Below are positions 34,678-43,536 of a DNA stretch of 64,000 bases, in pieces (position 1 is the stretch's first letter; each line of letters starts with the position of its first letter). The translations under genes were made by a program, and so were the position numbers. The DNA lies in contig NZ_CP069359.1 in assembly GCF_016864375.1 (NCBI RefSeq), positions 186,001-250,000 of the forward strand. Reading direction: 5' to 3'. The stretch comes from Microvirga sp. VF16. Its GTDB lineage: Bacteria; Pseudomonadota; Alphaproteobacteria; Rhizobiales; Beijerinckiaceae. The notes below the pieces were generated by a model. The model was not told the origin of the DNA. It was given only the letters and a program-made list of their open reading frames with translations, and did no database searches.

Positions 34678-37425
34678 ATGGCCTGGAGACGCACAGCGGC
34701 TGCCGCGGCCGCCATCGTGGTCGGCCTGGCCGTATTGAGCGTTGTCTTCAACACGGTGGTCGATTGGACGTGGTTTGCGGCCATCGGCTACCTCAACGTC
34801 TTTTGGATGGTATTCAGCACCAGAGCCCTGTTGTTCCTGGCGGCCTTCGCGGCAACCACGATCATCCTCTGGTGGAACGGCTGGCTCGCATCCCGACTTG
34901 CACAGTCAGAGACAGGGCGCTTCCTCGAACTGGCCGGAGCCACTGTGCGCCCGCCAACATCGGCCAGCGTGCCAGATATCGTGCGTAGACATCTCCCTCT
35001 TGTTATCGCGGGTGCGGCCATCATCCTCGGAGCGCTGCTGGCGATCGGCGAGATGGCCAACTGGGACGTTCTTTTGCGCTTTGTCTATCAGGTGCCTTAC
35101 GGGCAGCGGGATCCAGTCTTTGGCAACGACATTGGCTTCTATCTCTTCTCACTCCCGGCCTATATTGCCCTCAAGAATTGGATGTTGGTGACGGTTAGCC
35201 TGAGTGCTCTCGGCGCCGGAGGCGTATATTGGCTGCATGGCCATATCGAACTCGACGGTCACGGCCGAGGGGTGTCCCAGACGGCAATCGGCCATGGCTC
35301 CGCTTTGCTCGGCATCCTCTTCGCCGTGAAAGCGTGGTCTTATGGGCTGGATCGCTATCTCCTGCTGTACGGTGACAATGGCGTGGTGGTGGGGGCAAGC
35401 TACACAGACGTGCACATTGAGCTGCCGGTCCTTTGGCTGCTGATTGGGCTTGCCGTCGTTGCCGCTATTGTGTCGTGGGCCAATCTGTGGGTCCGCAGCT
35501 ACAAGTTTCCTCTCGCTGCGACGGCGCTCGTCTTCGGCAGTGCCTTCGTCCTGGCTGAGGGGTTTCCCTTTCTGTTCGAGCGCCTGTTCGTCAGACCCAA
35601 CGAGTTGGAGTTGGAGAGGCCTTTCATCCAGCAGAACATCACGCTTACCCGACAGGCCTATAATCTTCATCAGATGACGGCCAAAGCCTTCCCGGTTGAG
35701 CAGAGCCTCACGTCCGCATCGCTCCAGGCCAATCAGGCGACCATCGACAATATCCGGTTGTGGGATGAGCAGCCGCTGATGGCCACTTACCGTCAACTGC
35801 AGGAAATCCGGACCTACTACAAGTTCGGGGACGTTGATGTCGATCGGTACTGGCTCAACGGGACCTACCGGCAGGTGATGTTGTCGGCCCGGGAGCTCGC
35901 GTCCACGCTCCTCCCGTCCAATGCTCAGACCTGGGTCAATCGCCACGTGCTGTTCACCCATGGCAACGGTGTGATCATGAGCCCGGTCACCCACAAAAGT
36001 GCCGAAGGGCTGCCGGTCTTCTATCTCGGCGACATTCCGCCTGTTGCGACCGGAGGGCCTCCGGTTCGCGAGCCCCGGATCTATTATGGCGAACTGACCG
36101 ACACCTACGTTCTCGTCAAGGGAAGCACTCCGGAGTTCGATTACCCGAAGGGCAAAGACAATGTCTACGCGCCGTATGGGGGCATCGGGGGCGTCCCGGT
36201 GAGCGGGGTGGCCCGGAGGGCGCTGTTCGCCTGGTATTTCAATGATCCCAACATCCTGATCAGCAGCTATCTCACCGGCGAGAGCCGGATCATGTTCCGA
36301 CGGACCATCAAAGCGCGCGTGGCGACGATTGCTCCCTTCCTCCGCCTCGACCGCAATCCCTACCTCGTGATCAGCGATGGGCGTCTTTTCTGGGTGCAGG
36401 ATGCCTACACGACGAGCGACTACTTCCCATACGCTGTCGCTAATACCGGAAACGGGCTGAATTACATTCGCAATTCCGTCAAGGTCGTCGTCGACGCCTA
36501 CAATGGCTCTGTCGATTTGTACCTGGCGGATCCCTCAGACCCGATTGCTGCAACCTACCAGCACATCTTCCCTGGCTTATTCAAAGCCTTCGCGGCCATG
36601 CCACAGGACCTGCAAAGGCATATTCGCTATCCTGAGGATCTCTTCCTCATCCAGGCGCACACATACGCGGCATACCACATGGAAGCTCCGGAGGTGTTTT
36701 ATAATCGGGAGGATCTCTGGCAGTTTCCTCGCCAGCCCGTGGACGCCCGCCAGCCCGCGGACGGTAGCACTGCCATGATGACTCCCTATTACATGATCAT
36801 GCGTCTGCCGGGCGAGCAACAGGCCGAAAACATCCTGATGCTGCCGATGGTGCCGAGCCAGCGAGAGAACATGATCGCATGGCTGGCCGCCCGGTGCGAT
36901 CCGCCTCATTACGGCGAGGTGATCGTCTACGAGTTCCCCAAGGACAAGCTCGTATACGGGCCGTTCCAGATTGAGGCTCGCATCAACCAGAATACGGCGA
37001 TCTCGCAGCAACTCTCCCTCTGGAACCAGCTGGGCTCGCGGGTCATTCGCGGGAACCTCCATGTGATTCCAATCGAGCACTCCATCTTGTACGTGTCGCC
37101 ATTGTATCTGCGCGCGTCGACGGGACAGATCCCGGAGCTCAAGCGCGTGATCGCCATCTATGGTGACCAGGTCGTCATGGAGGAAACGCTCGCTCAGGCG
37201 CTGGCGGCTCTCTTTACGGAGCCTGTCCGAGCCCCCGAGCACAGAGGAGCGCTACCTCAAGGTTTGACCGCTGCCCCGGAGGCTGAGCGAGCCCGGGAGG
37301 CTCTCAGCCACTACCGCCAGGCGATGGAGCGGTTGAAGGCAGGAGACTGGCAGGGCTTTGGGGCGGAACTGGACCAACTGGGAAGGGTTCTTGAGCGCTC
37401 CAGTGAAGTCCCCGGCGACCGCTAG
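34678..37425 (+). CDS. UPF0182 (COG1615) large membrane protein
   Basis: The product is a 915-aa protein of unknown function. About seven membrane helices occupy residues 1-300 (AAAAAAIVVGLAVLSVVFNT; LPLVIAGAAIILGALLAIG), followed by a large, probably extracytoplasmic domain (NITLTRQAYNLHQMTAKAFP; YYGELTDTYVLVKGSTPEFDYP; YPEDLFLIQAHTYAAYHM) diagnostic of UPF0182. ATG 34678 is chosen because GGAGG lies 7 bp upstream; an in-frame GTG at 34651 is rejected. Length fits the family (about 900-1000 aa). No partner gene is adjacent. Confidence 0.9.
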   Translation: MAWRRTAAAAAAIVVGLAVLSVVFNTVVDWTWFAAIGYLNVFWMVFSTRALLFLAAFAATTIILWWNGWLASRLAQSETGRFLELAGATVRPPTSASVPDIVRRHLPLVIAGAAIILGALLAIGEMANWDVLLRFVYQVPYGQRDPVFGNDIGFYLFSLPAYIALKNWMLVTVSLSALGAGGVYWLHGHIELDGHGRGVSQTAIGHGSALLGILFAVKAWSYGLDRYLLLYGDNGVVVGASYTDVHIELPVLWLLIGLAVVAAIVSWANLWVRSYKFPLAATALVFGSAFVLAEGFPFLFERLFVRPNELELERPFIQQNITLTRQAYNLHQMTAKAFPVEQSLTSASLQANQATIDNIRLWDEQPLMATYRQLQEIRTYYKFGDVDVDRYWLNGTYRQVMLSARELASTLLPSNAQTWVNRHVLFTHGNGVIMSPVTHKSAEGLPVFYLGDIPPVATGGPPVREPRIYYGELTDTYVLVKGSTPEFDYPKGKDNVYAPYGGIGGVPVSGVARRALFAWYFNDPNILISSYLTGESRIMFRRTIKARVATIAPFLRLDRNPYLVISDGRLFWVQDAYTTSDYFPYAVANTGNGLNYIRNSVKVVVDAYNGSVDLYLADPSDPIAATYQHIFPGLFKAFAAMPQDLQRHIRYPEDLFLIQAHTYAAYHMEAPEVFYNREDLWQFPRQPVDARQPADGSTAMMTPYYMIMRLPGEQQAENILMLPMVPSQRENMIAWLAARCDPPHYGEVIVYEFPKDKLVYGPFQIEARINQNTAISQQLSLWNQLGSRVIRGNLHVIPIEHSILYVSPLYLRASTGQIPELKRVIAIYGDQVVMEETLAQALAALFTEPVRAPEHRGALPQGLTAAPEAERAREALSHYRQAMERLKAGDWQGFGAELDQLGRVLERSSEVPGDR

Positions 37426-37642
37426 AGGGTCGATGCCGCCACGGCTGGCGGAGCAGCCCCTCACCCGCGGCGCATGAGGGTGGAAGGTGCTGACCAGCTC
37501 GAGTAGGCGCTTAGGTTCAACACACCCACACGTGTGTCGGCCAACACCCCGCGTGGTCAGGCGGGAGGATCAGAACTAGAACTGGCCAGACTATGCGGCG
37601 CAGCGACCTGACCGTTTGGCTGGTTACGTGCAAGCTGCGATG

Positions 37643-38467
37643 GGTTCTGTCACAAACCTTTTGTTTCAGAGTTTCAGCTACTGGGGTGGAGGTCTCAGTG
37701 GCGGAGGAATAGGTGTTCAAGGGCAGGCATTTTGATCGATCGGTGATCCTGCTCTGCATCCGGTGGTATCTGGCCTATAATCTCAGCCTGTGCAACCTCG
37801 AGGAGATGATGGCAGAGCGCGGCATCGCGGTCGACCACGCGACCGTTCATCGATGGGCTGTCCGATACTCGCCCGAACTTCTGAAGCGCTTCAATGCCCG
37901 CAAGCGAGCCGTCACTGCCAGGTGGCACATCGACGAGACATACATCAAGGTCAGAGGTCGCTGGATGTACCTTTACCGGGCGATCGACAGCAACGGCGAC
38001 ACGGTTGAATTCTGGTTCAGCGAACGACGGGACCTCATTGCTGCCAAGCGGTTTCTGCGCAAGGCTCTCAAGCGCCACGGCCGGCCCGAACGGATTGTCA
38101 TCGACGGCAGCCAGACCAACCGGGAGGCGATCCTGTCGTGTGATGCCGAGAACCGGCTGCAGGACCGTTCAAGAGCAGCCTCAAGCCAATCAGGATCCGG
38201 CAGAGTCAATACCTCAATAACCGCATCGAGCAGGATCACCGCGCCGTCAAACGCCGTGTGCGATCGATGCTCGGCTTCAAGTCCGCTGACGGTGCCCGGG
38301 TGATCTTGGGTGGCATCGAGTTGGTTCATATGCTGCGTAAACAGCAGGTGAAATATGCCTGCAGTCGGCAGCCGTCACTGGCCGAGCAGTTTCACCTGCT
38401 CGCCGCATAAGGGCACTACGGTGCATCTGCGGCTTTCTCGCCCCTGCTCCGGATTTGCGACAGAACC
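37643..38467 (+). mobile_element. IS6-family insertion sequence with broken transposase (825 bp)
   Basis: The ends GGTTCTGTCACAAA (37643-37656) and the reverse complement of 38454-38467 (GGTTCTGTCGCAAA) differ at one position. Flanking 8-mers do not match. The right end abuts an IS481-family transposase fragment, whose missing front is not found on the left side, so a deletion accompanied or followed insertion. Confidence 0.85.
37713..38410 (+). pseudogene. IS6-family transposase, frameshifted
   Basis: The first frame gives MFKGRHFDRSVILLCIRWYL, the DDE Asp motifs WHIDETYIKVRGRWMYLYR and IVIDGSQTN, to about 38165. The family sequence continues in another frame (SSLKPIRIRQSQYLNNRIEQ, with the catalytic Glu, through to AEQFHLLAA before TAA at about 38410). 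A single-base indel near 38170 explains the switch. The enzyme is therefore inactive unless frameshifting occurs. Confidence 0.85.
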
Positions 38468-38718
38468 AGACGAAGAACCCACAGACGAACGGCATCGTTG
38501 AGCGCTTTCACAATACGGTGCTGGACGAGTTCTATCGGGTCGCGTTCCGCAAGAAGATCTATGGATCGATCTCTGATCTCCAAGCCGATCTCGATGCCTG
38601 GGTCAGGAGTTATAATGAGGAGCGGTCACACCAGGGGCGGTGGTGCTTTGGTAAGACGCCAATGCAGACCCTCTTGGATGGCATGTCGCTGGCGAAGGAG
38701 AAAATGATTGCAGCCTGA
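38468..38718 (+). pseudogene. IS481/IS3-group transposase, C-terminal fragment
   Basis: The frame reads KNPQTNGIVERFHNTVLDEFY, then ADLDAWVRSYNEERSHQG and ends KEKMIAA. This is the end of an rve-type integrase core with the catalytic Glu in NGIVERFH. The N-terminal part is absent because of the adjoining IS6 element. Confidence 0.8.
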
Positions 38719-38907
38719 TCCAGTCGGACAGGCTCAACCCGATCACTCTCTGACGCCAACTGTCCGATCAAATACCGACTACTACAGATGATTGGACGTG
38801 TCCCAATGTCGGCCATGGTCGTTCTCCAGACCCAGTCAGAGCGCAACCCCCTTCTTTTTGAAGATTGTACCCGTGATCTACGGGAAATGGGATGAGGTGA
38901 TGCGGGG

Positions 38908-39900
38908 CTAGATGTTTAGTCCCGGCATTTGGTGGAGCGGGTCGAGCCTGAAGCGTTGCGGCTCGCTTGTAAAGATCTTGCAGATGTACTCGTAGGGGGT
39001 GAGGCCGCGCAGGGTCTTAAGCCTTCGGGCGAAGTTGTAGGCGGCGAGGAAGTCGCCCAGGTGACCCCGCAGCTGGTCGTGGCTGTCGTAGTAGTAGCGC
39101 CTGACGGTCGCATCCTTGAGGGTCCGGTTCATGCGCTCAACCTGTCCGTTCGTCCAGGGATGGCGCGGCTTGGTCAGGCGGTGATCGATGTCGTTCTGCG
39201 CACAGGCGAGCTCGAACGAATGCGCCCGGAAGATCTCGCCTCTCTCCATAGCCTCTTTGATCAGAGGGGCGGCCGAACTGGTGTTGCCTGGTGTGGTGAA
39301 GTGAGTGCCGTTGTCGGTGAGAACCGTATGGATCTTGTAAGGAACGGCCGCGATTAGCGCCCGCAGGAAGTCCCCCGCCACACGCCTTGTGGCTTTCTCA
39401 TGCAGCTGGGCAAAGGCGAACTTAGACGTGCGATCAATGGCCACAAACAGGTAGAGCCTCCCTTCTTCCGTGTGCACCTCGGCGATGTCGATGTGGAAGT
39501 AGCCGATCGGGTAGCTCTTGAACTTCTTCTTGGTGGGCTTGTCACCGGTCACCTCAGGCAAGCGGCTGATGCCATGCCGCTGCAGGCAGCGGTGCAAGGA
39601 TGAGCGCGTCAGGTGCGGGATGGTAGCCTGGAGGGCGTAGAGGCAATCGTCCAATGGCAGCAGGGTGTGCTTGCGGAAGGCGACGACGATCGCCTCTTCC
39701 GTAACCGAGAGCACCGTGGAATGCGGTGCTCTCGGTCCCGTCGGGCGATCTGCGGTGGTGTCCCGTTTCTTCCATTTGGCCACCGTCTTCGGGTTGATGC
39801 CATGGCGCTCGGCCAGGGCTCTCAAGCTCGCTTGACTATTTTGTATTGCTCGACGGACTGCCTCTGTCGTTGTGGCGCTCCCATGGAGAACCTGGCCCAT
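38908..39900 (-). CDS. IS481-family transposase
   Basis: The product is a 330-aa transposase with an N-terminal HTH (AIQNSQASLRALAERHGI; NPKTVAKWKKRD) and an rve integrase core with the DDE triad: Asp in YFHIDIAEVHTEEGR, Asp in IHTVLTDNGTHFT, Glu in HPWTNGQVERMNRTLKDA. ATG 39900 has GGAGGG upstream. The stop codon TAG is supplied by the flanking CTAG, so the coding region reads 4 bp past the element's end. It looks intact. Confidence 0.9.
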   Translation of the reverse strand: MGQVLHGSATTTEAVRRAIQNSQASLRALAERHGINPKTVAKWKKRDTTADRPTGPRAPHSTVLSVTEEAIVVAFRKHTLLPLDDCLYALQATIPHLTRSSLHRCLQRHGISRLPEVTGDKPTKKKFKSYPIGYFHIDIAEVHTEEGRLYLFVAIDRTSKFAFAQLHEKATRRVAGDFLRALIAAVPYKIHTVLTDNGTHFTTPGNTSSAAPLIKEAMERGEIFRAHSFELACAQNDIDHRLTKPRHPWTNGQVERMNRTLKDATVRRYYYDSHDQLRGHLGDFLAAYNFARRLKTLRGLTPYEYICKIFTSEPQRFRLDPLHQMPGLNI

Positions 39901-39957
39901 AGCGCATCCCTCCATTCCGGCGATAAGAATGCACCATCAAACCCTGGGATCAAACAT
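38912..39957 (-). mobile_element. IS481-family insertion sequence flanked by CTAG
   Basis: The left end ATGTTTAGTCCCGGCATTTG (38912-38931) and the reverse complement of the right end (ATGTTTGATCCCAGGGTTTG, 39938-39957) match at most positions. Both ends are bordered by CTAG (38908-38911 and 39958-39961), the target-duplication core known for IS481. The element is 1046 bp with one full transposase gene. Confidence 0.85.
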
Positions 39958-39961
39958 CTAG

Positions 39962-40670
39962 AGGTCCCAGGAAATTCTTCAGCGGTCATGCGTCCCTGCC
40001 TGGTCGGAACAACAGCAAAAACTCTTTACTGGCAATTTTCAAAACGGGGGGTGGTGTGGGTCATCCCTGGGGGCTGTTTTGGCTCCTGGAGTCCCACACC
40101 CAAGCAAAAGAGAACCCCCCAGAATGGCGACTGAAGGGCTCAGGAGGTTCCAATGCGTACTCACACATGGGGCAACTCTGGGACATAGATGCTGTTCCAG
40201 CTTGACCTTAGATTTCCCGGCTTTCCTGCACATATCCCAGTCTCTTAGGCCTGTTCGCCCTGCCATTTAACGAACACGTCCTTGACGGGGCACAGCCTCT
40301 CAACTCATCTCATCATCAGGCCAACTGCGATTTCTCGCGCCAGAGACATTGTCGTTCCTGGGTGGCTGCTGGGGATGAGAGTCCCTCCAATGGGTCAGCC
40401 TATCAGTCATCCGCTTGATAGCGTCAGTGATCCTGTGAGTCATATCAGACAGGTTCATGGGAACCTCCCTAGGTCCCGCACATAAAGCTGTGCCCCATGA
40501 CAACGCTGAATCCTGGGTGCCGTTCATGCTCAGGCGCGCGTTCCCCAGCCACCAATGGCATCTTGGATGTCGTGGGTAGATTCTCCGTGCGTTCCCGCAC
40601 CGCCGATATGTCCGCTCAGTGTCATCCTCATTGAGTCGTTAGCGCCTCATCCTGACTAGAGTGATGGACA
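39962..40670. other. Gene-free stretch right of the IS481 element
   Basis: No supported gene. Short frames here lack ribosome-binding sites and family signals. Confidence 0.4.
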
Positions 40671-40820
40671 ATGACCACGACAGGCAGAAGGCTTTCCAAC
40701 GAGGCCGTACCCAATCTGGCAGACATTGACCCTGAGCCGTGCCCGCCTGTGGCTGAGTATTTGGCCGGAATCGTGATGGTGATGAATATCTGCGCGACCG
40801 TGCTGTCGCTCCTGGCCTGA
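40671..40820 (+). CDS. Small membrane protein (49 aa)
   Basis: The frame starts MTTTGRRLSNEAVPNL, has a polar N-terminal half, and ends in one membrane helix (AGIVMVMNICATVLSLLA). The end of the helix, N-I-x-A-T-V-L-S-L-L-A, is shared with the small protein at 41374-41511 although the N-termini differ. No strong ribosome-binding site. It lies 51 bp upstream of the secreted four-Cys gene. Confidence 0.5.
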   Translation: MTTTGRRLSNEAVPNLADIDPEPCPPVAEYLAGIVMVMNICATVLSLLA

Positions 40821-40871
40821 TAGCATTCTGACAGGGATTGGAACTGAACGTACCCTCTAGGGAGGCTAGCA

Positions 40872-41165
40872 ATGAAACACATCAAGCTGACGTGTGCTGC
40901 TATCGTCCTCGTCACCGTAAGTTCTGAAGCAATAGCCCAAAGCCGTCCGCTAACCACTACGATGGCTTGTAATCAAGCCCAAACTCTTGTCGCTACCCAA
41001 GGCTCTGCTGTTCTCAACACAAGTGCCACAGCCTACGAACGATACGTGACATCCGGCGCATATTGTGGGCTGGGTGAATTGCCGGGACCTGCTTGGGTTC
41101 CAACGAAGGATGTTGCCCGGTGTGCGATTGGTTCCCGATGTGTTGCCGTCAGTCGTGGTAGATGA
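40872..41165 (+). CDS. Small secreted four-cysteine protein, copy B
   Basis: The product is 97 aa with a signal peptide (about residues 1-23, ending EAIAQ). The mature part shares four Cys and the motifs YERYVTSGAYC, PGPAWVPT and CAIGSRC with the protein at 26968-27252. GGGAGG precedes the ATG. This copy is not near sulfatase genes; it sits between two tiny membrane-protein genes. Function unknown. Confidence 0.75.
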   Translation: MKHIKLTCAAIVLVTVSSEAIAQSRPLTTTMACNQAQTLVATQGSAVLNTSATAYERYVTSGAYCGLGELPGPAWVPTKDVARCAIGSRCVAVSRGR

Positions 41166-41373
41166 GTTGACCGAAGCGATACTCTACCTATCGCCTATGT
41201 CCGCCATAGGGACTCTCCAGATACCAATGACATCCTGGTTGTACTGGGAGCCTCTATATGTTGCCGCCCTACTGAGTTTCACAAAACGCCTGTGGATGTG
41301 ACGCATTTCACAGAATAAGCAGTCGGATTGCGTCACCGTGCGCCCTGTCCAATGAGATAGTTGGGAGGGTGCT

Positions 41374-41511
41374 ATGAAGAAGATGGATCATTTCCAGGAA
41401 CGCGAACCGAGTGCGCGACTGTTCCCCCTATCAGTTGTCCTACTCTTGGTCGTTGTAGGCATCAACATCACAGCAACCGTCTTGTCGTTGCTCGCCGCGT
41501 ACCAAAGCTGA
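41374..41511 (+). CDS. Small membrane protein (45 aa)
   Basis: MKKMDHFQEREPSARLFPL is followed by one helix (SVVLLLVVVGINITATVLSL) and LAAYQS. A clear GGGAGGG precedes the ATG. It shares the helix ending with the 49-aa protein at 40671-40820, so the two are probably related. The charged N-terminus probably faces the cytoplasm. Confidence 0.6.
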   Translation: MKKMDHFQEREPSARLFPLSVVLLLVVVGINITATVLSLLAAYQS

Positions 41512-42413
41512 CAATGCCGTAGTTTCGGCAAGCATCCTACAAAGTCCTATAGGTGCCATTGCCCAACCTACAAAATCCAACTACAAAAGAGCCTGTCTGA
41601 GCCTCTCAGAAATCCTTATTTTACAAGGAAATCTAACGGACAAGCCGGAACCCCGCCGTCCACACCACTGGTGACCAGGGGCTTTTAGCCTTAGGCCGGC
41701 GCTGTCCCGTTCATGTGCTAAACCGGTAGAAAAAGGTTTCAGGGGCGGTGCAGCGACCATCATCGGAGCCGAACAGGTCAGTGGATACCGGTGAGGCGAT
41801 CCAAGAACGGGGCGGACCTGCGGATGTACTGCCGGCCTCGTTTCCTTGTTCTTGTCTAAAGATTTGCCGCCATCACGGCATTGAACACGAAGGAAAACAC
41901 AAAGGCATGGAAGGCCAGCCAGAGTGTGGCCTTGAGATCCGATTGCATGGCCGACACTGCCTTTTGCAGCAGATGAGGCCCCCAGAACTCAAGCCATCTG
42001 ACCCTTCAAGCGTTCCTTCAGACAGGGATCGGAAGAGGGGTATCTCGGGCGTTGAACTCCTTCCGAGATAAGCTCCTGCCCATGGATGTACTGCCGGCCC
42101 CGTTTGCTATCGAACCCAGTTCCGCCGGCTAGAGGCTTCCGGCCTCAAAATCGACCACTGGCGGCGATCTGGTCTCAGGATGATAGAAACCTGCCGCAAG
42201 GGCTTCCTGCCCGCCCAGCCGCTGTTTCCCGCGACAATTGCCAACCACACGGCAGCCCGCTGACAGGGATCGCGCCGCCCCGTTTATTGATGGAATGGCT
42301 TCGGGCCATGCGATCACCGCACCCCGCCAACGGATGACGGCGCTTCGCTTCAGGCACGGCGCGGCATCGCGATGTGGTGGCACCCCACCATCATGGTGTC
42401 TGGAGCTATCATC
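41512..42413. other. Gene-poor stretch of 900 bp with a 22-bp direct repeat
   Basis: GGATGTACTGCCGGCC(T/C)CGTTT occurs at 41822-41843 and 42084-42105 with one mismatch. No coding frame is convincing; it reads like eroded sequence. Confidence 0.45.
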
Positions 42414-42698
42414 ATGGTGAGCGACCACGACCGCCGTCCGCCTTTCCGTCCCTTTCGTGGAGGCCACGCGCCCGGCCACCTGCGCGACGAATTTCTTGAG
42501 GCCCTGGAGGCTTATTACAAGAACCGGAACGACAGCAAGATCCGCGCGACGCTCGCCGCAACCTGCGCTCGGCTGTGGAACTGCACCGACATCCTGCCCG
42601 GATCCGACGCCGATCGGGTCGCCGATCTCATCGGTGGCGAGCGGCGGAGCTATTCCTACGCTGCTGCGGCCCGCAAGATCCGGAGCTATCTCGCGTAA
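42414..42698 (+). CDS. Hypothetical protein (94 aa)
   Basis: The reading starts MVSDHDRRPPFRPFRGGHAP and continues HLRDEFLEALEAYYKNRNDS, then SYSYAAAARKIRSYLA. It is basic and predicted helical, and the start has TGGAG upstream. No family is recognised. Amphipathic, Arg/Ala-rich composition suggests a small nucleic-acid-associated protein, which is a guess. Confidence 0.5.
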   Translation: MVSDHDRRPPFRPFRGGHAPGHLRDEFLEALEAYYKNRNDSKIRATLAATCARLWNCTDILPGSDADRVADLIGGERRSYSYAAAARKIRSYLA

Positions 42699-43536
42699 GT
42701 CAGAGCCGAGGAGACTTGAGGAATGAAGCGACCGAGATACGGCTCTTGCACGGCTGCCGAGCGCTCCGAGGCTGGCTCTGGTCTCTCGGCCTTGCGGTAC
42801 GCGGCCTGATGAGCGCGAGAGCTGGGCGAGGAGAGGCCGAAGCCGGAGACATTTCCGGCCTCTCTTCCTCACGAAAAAGCTCCCTCACCGGAGCGGAGGC
42901 CGGGAGGGAGCAAGGCTCTCAATACCCATAATCTAATCAACTTACGCTCCTGCGCCGGGAACTCCATCACCTCGGTTAAACTGAGTCGAAAACTGGGATT
43001 AGGTCGATGGCCGTCGGCCAGCCACTGGCCGACAAAAACTCCCCCGCCGACAGGGACCGACGAGGGAGCTTTTGCAGTCTGGAAGTCTGATGCCGTCGTT
43101 CGTGAATTGATCCTCGGAGGATTGGAACAAGGACCAATCGACACTGATAAGAATGCGCCCTCCGCAGGCCCGCAGCCTTTACCCACGTTAAACGTGGCGG
43201 GAGATTTGGGCCGGATCGTCTCACAAGCATTCGCGAGGATTCGCGCGCCAGAAGAGACCTCCTGCGGAGCGGTTTTTACTGAATAGTCGGCGCAGCGTTC
43301 CATAAGCCGCCGCGATCACTTCACGAACCCTTCAAAACGACACAGAATCCAGCTCCATAGGCAATTCTCGGAATTTCCGCTCTGTGCTCCAGTGCACACG
43401 TATCATCCTTACCGAGGTCCAGAGTAAACTGAGACATAACTGAGTGCATGACGCCCAAGTCGGTAGGTCAGAGATGAGTAGAGAGTAGCATGTTGGGAAA
43501 CACGCTCTAACCCAGAGCGAGAACAAGGGGAATCCA
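42699..43536. other. Hairpin-rich gene-free stretch upstream of the peroxidase
   Basis: Clear inverted repeats are GAGAGGCCG/CGGCCTCTC (42831-42864), GCTCCCTC/GAGGGAGC (42879-42911), and an imperfect one at 43039-43068 followed by CTTTT. AAAAGCTCCCTC (42875-42886) also recurs inverted at 43063-43074. No coding frame is supported. Confidence 0.5.

Noticed and set aside
42129..42872. 247-aa reverse frame
   Set aside because: Arg/Ser-rich with no ribosome-binding site, and it overlaps the better-supported gene at 42414-42698.
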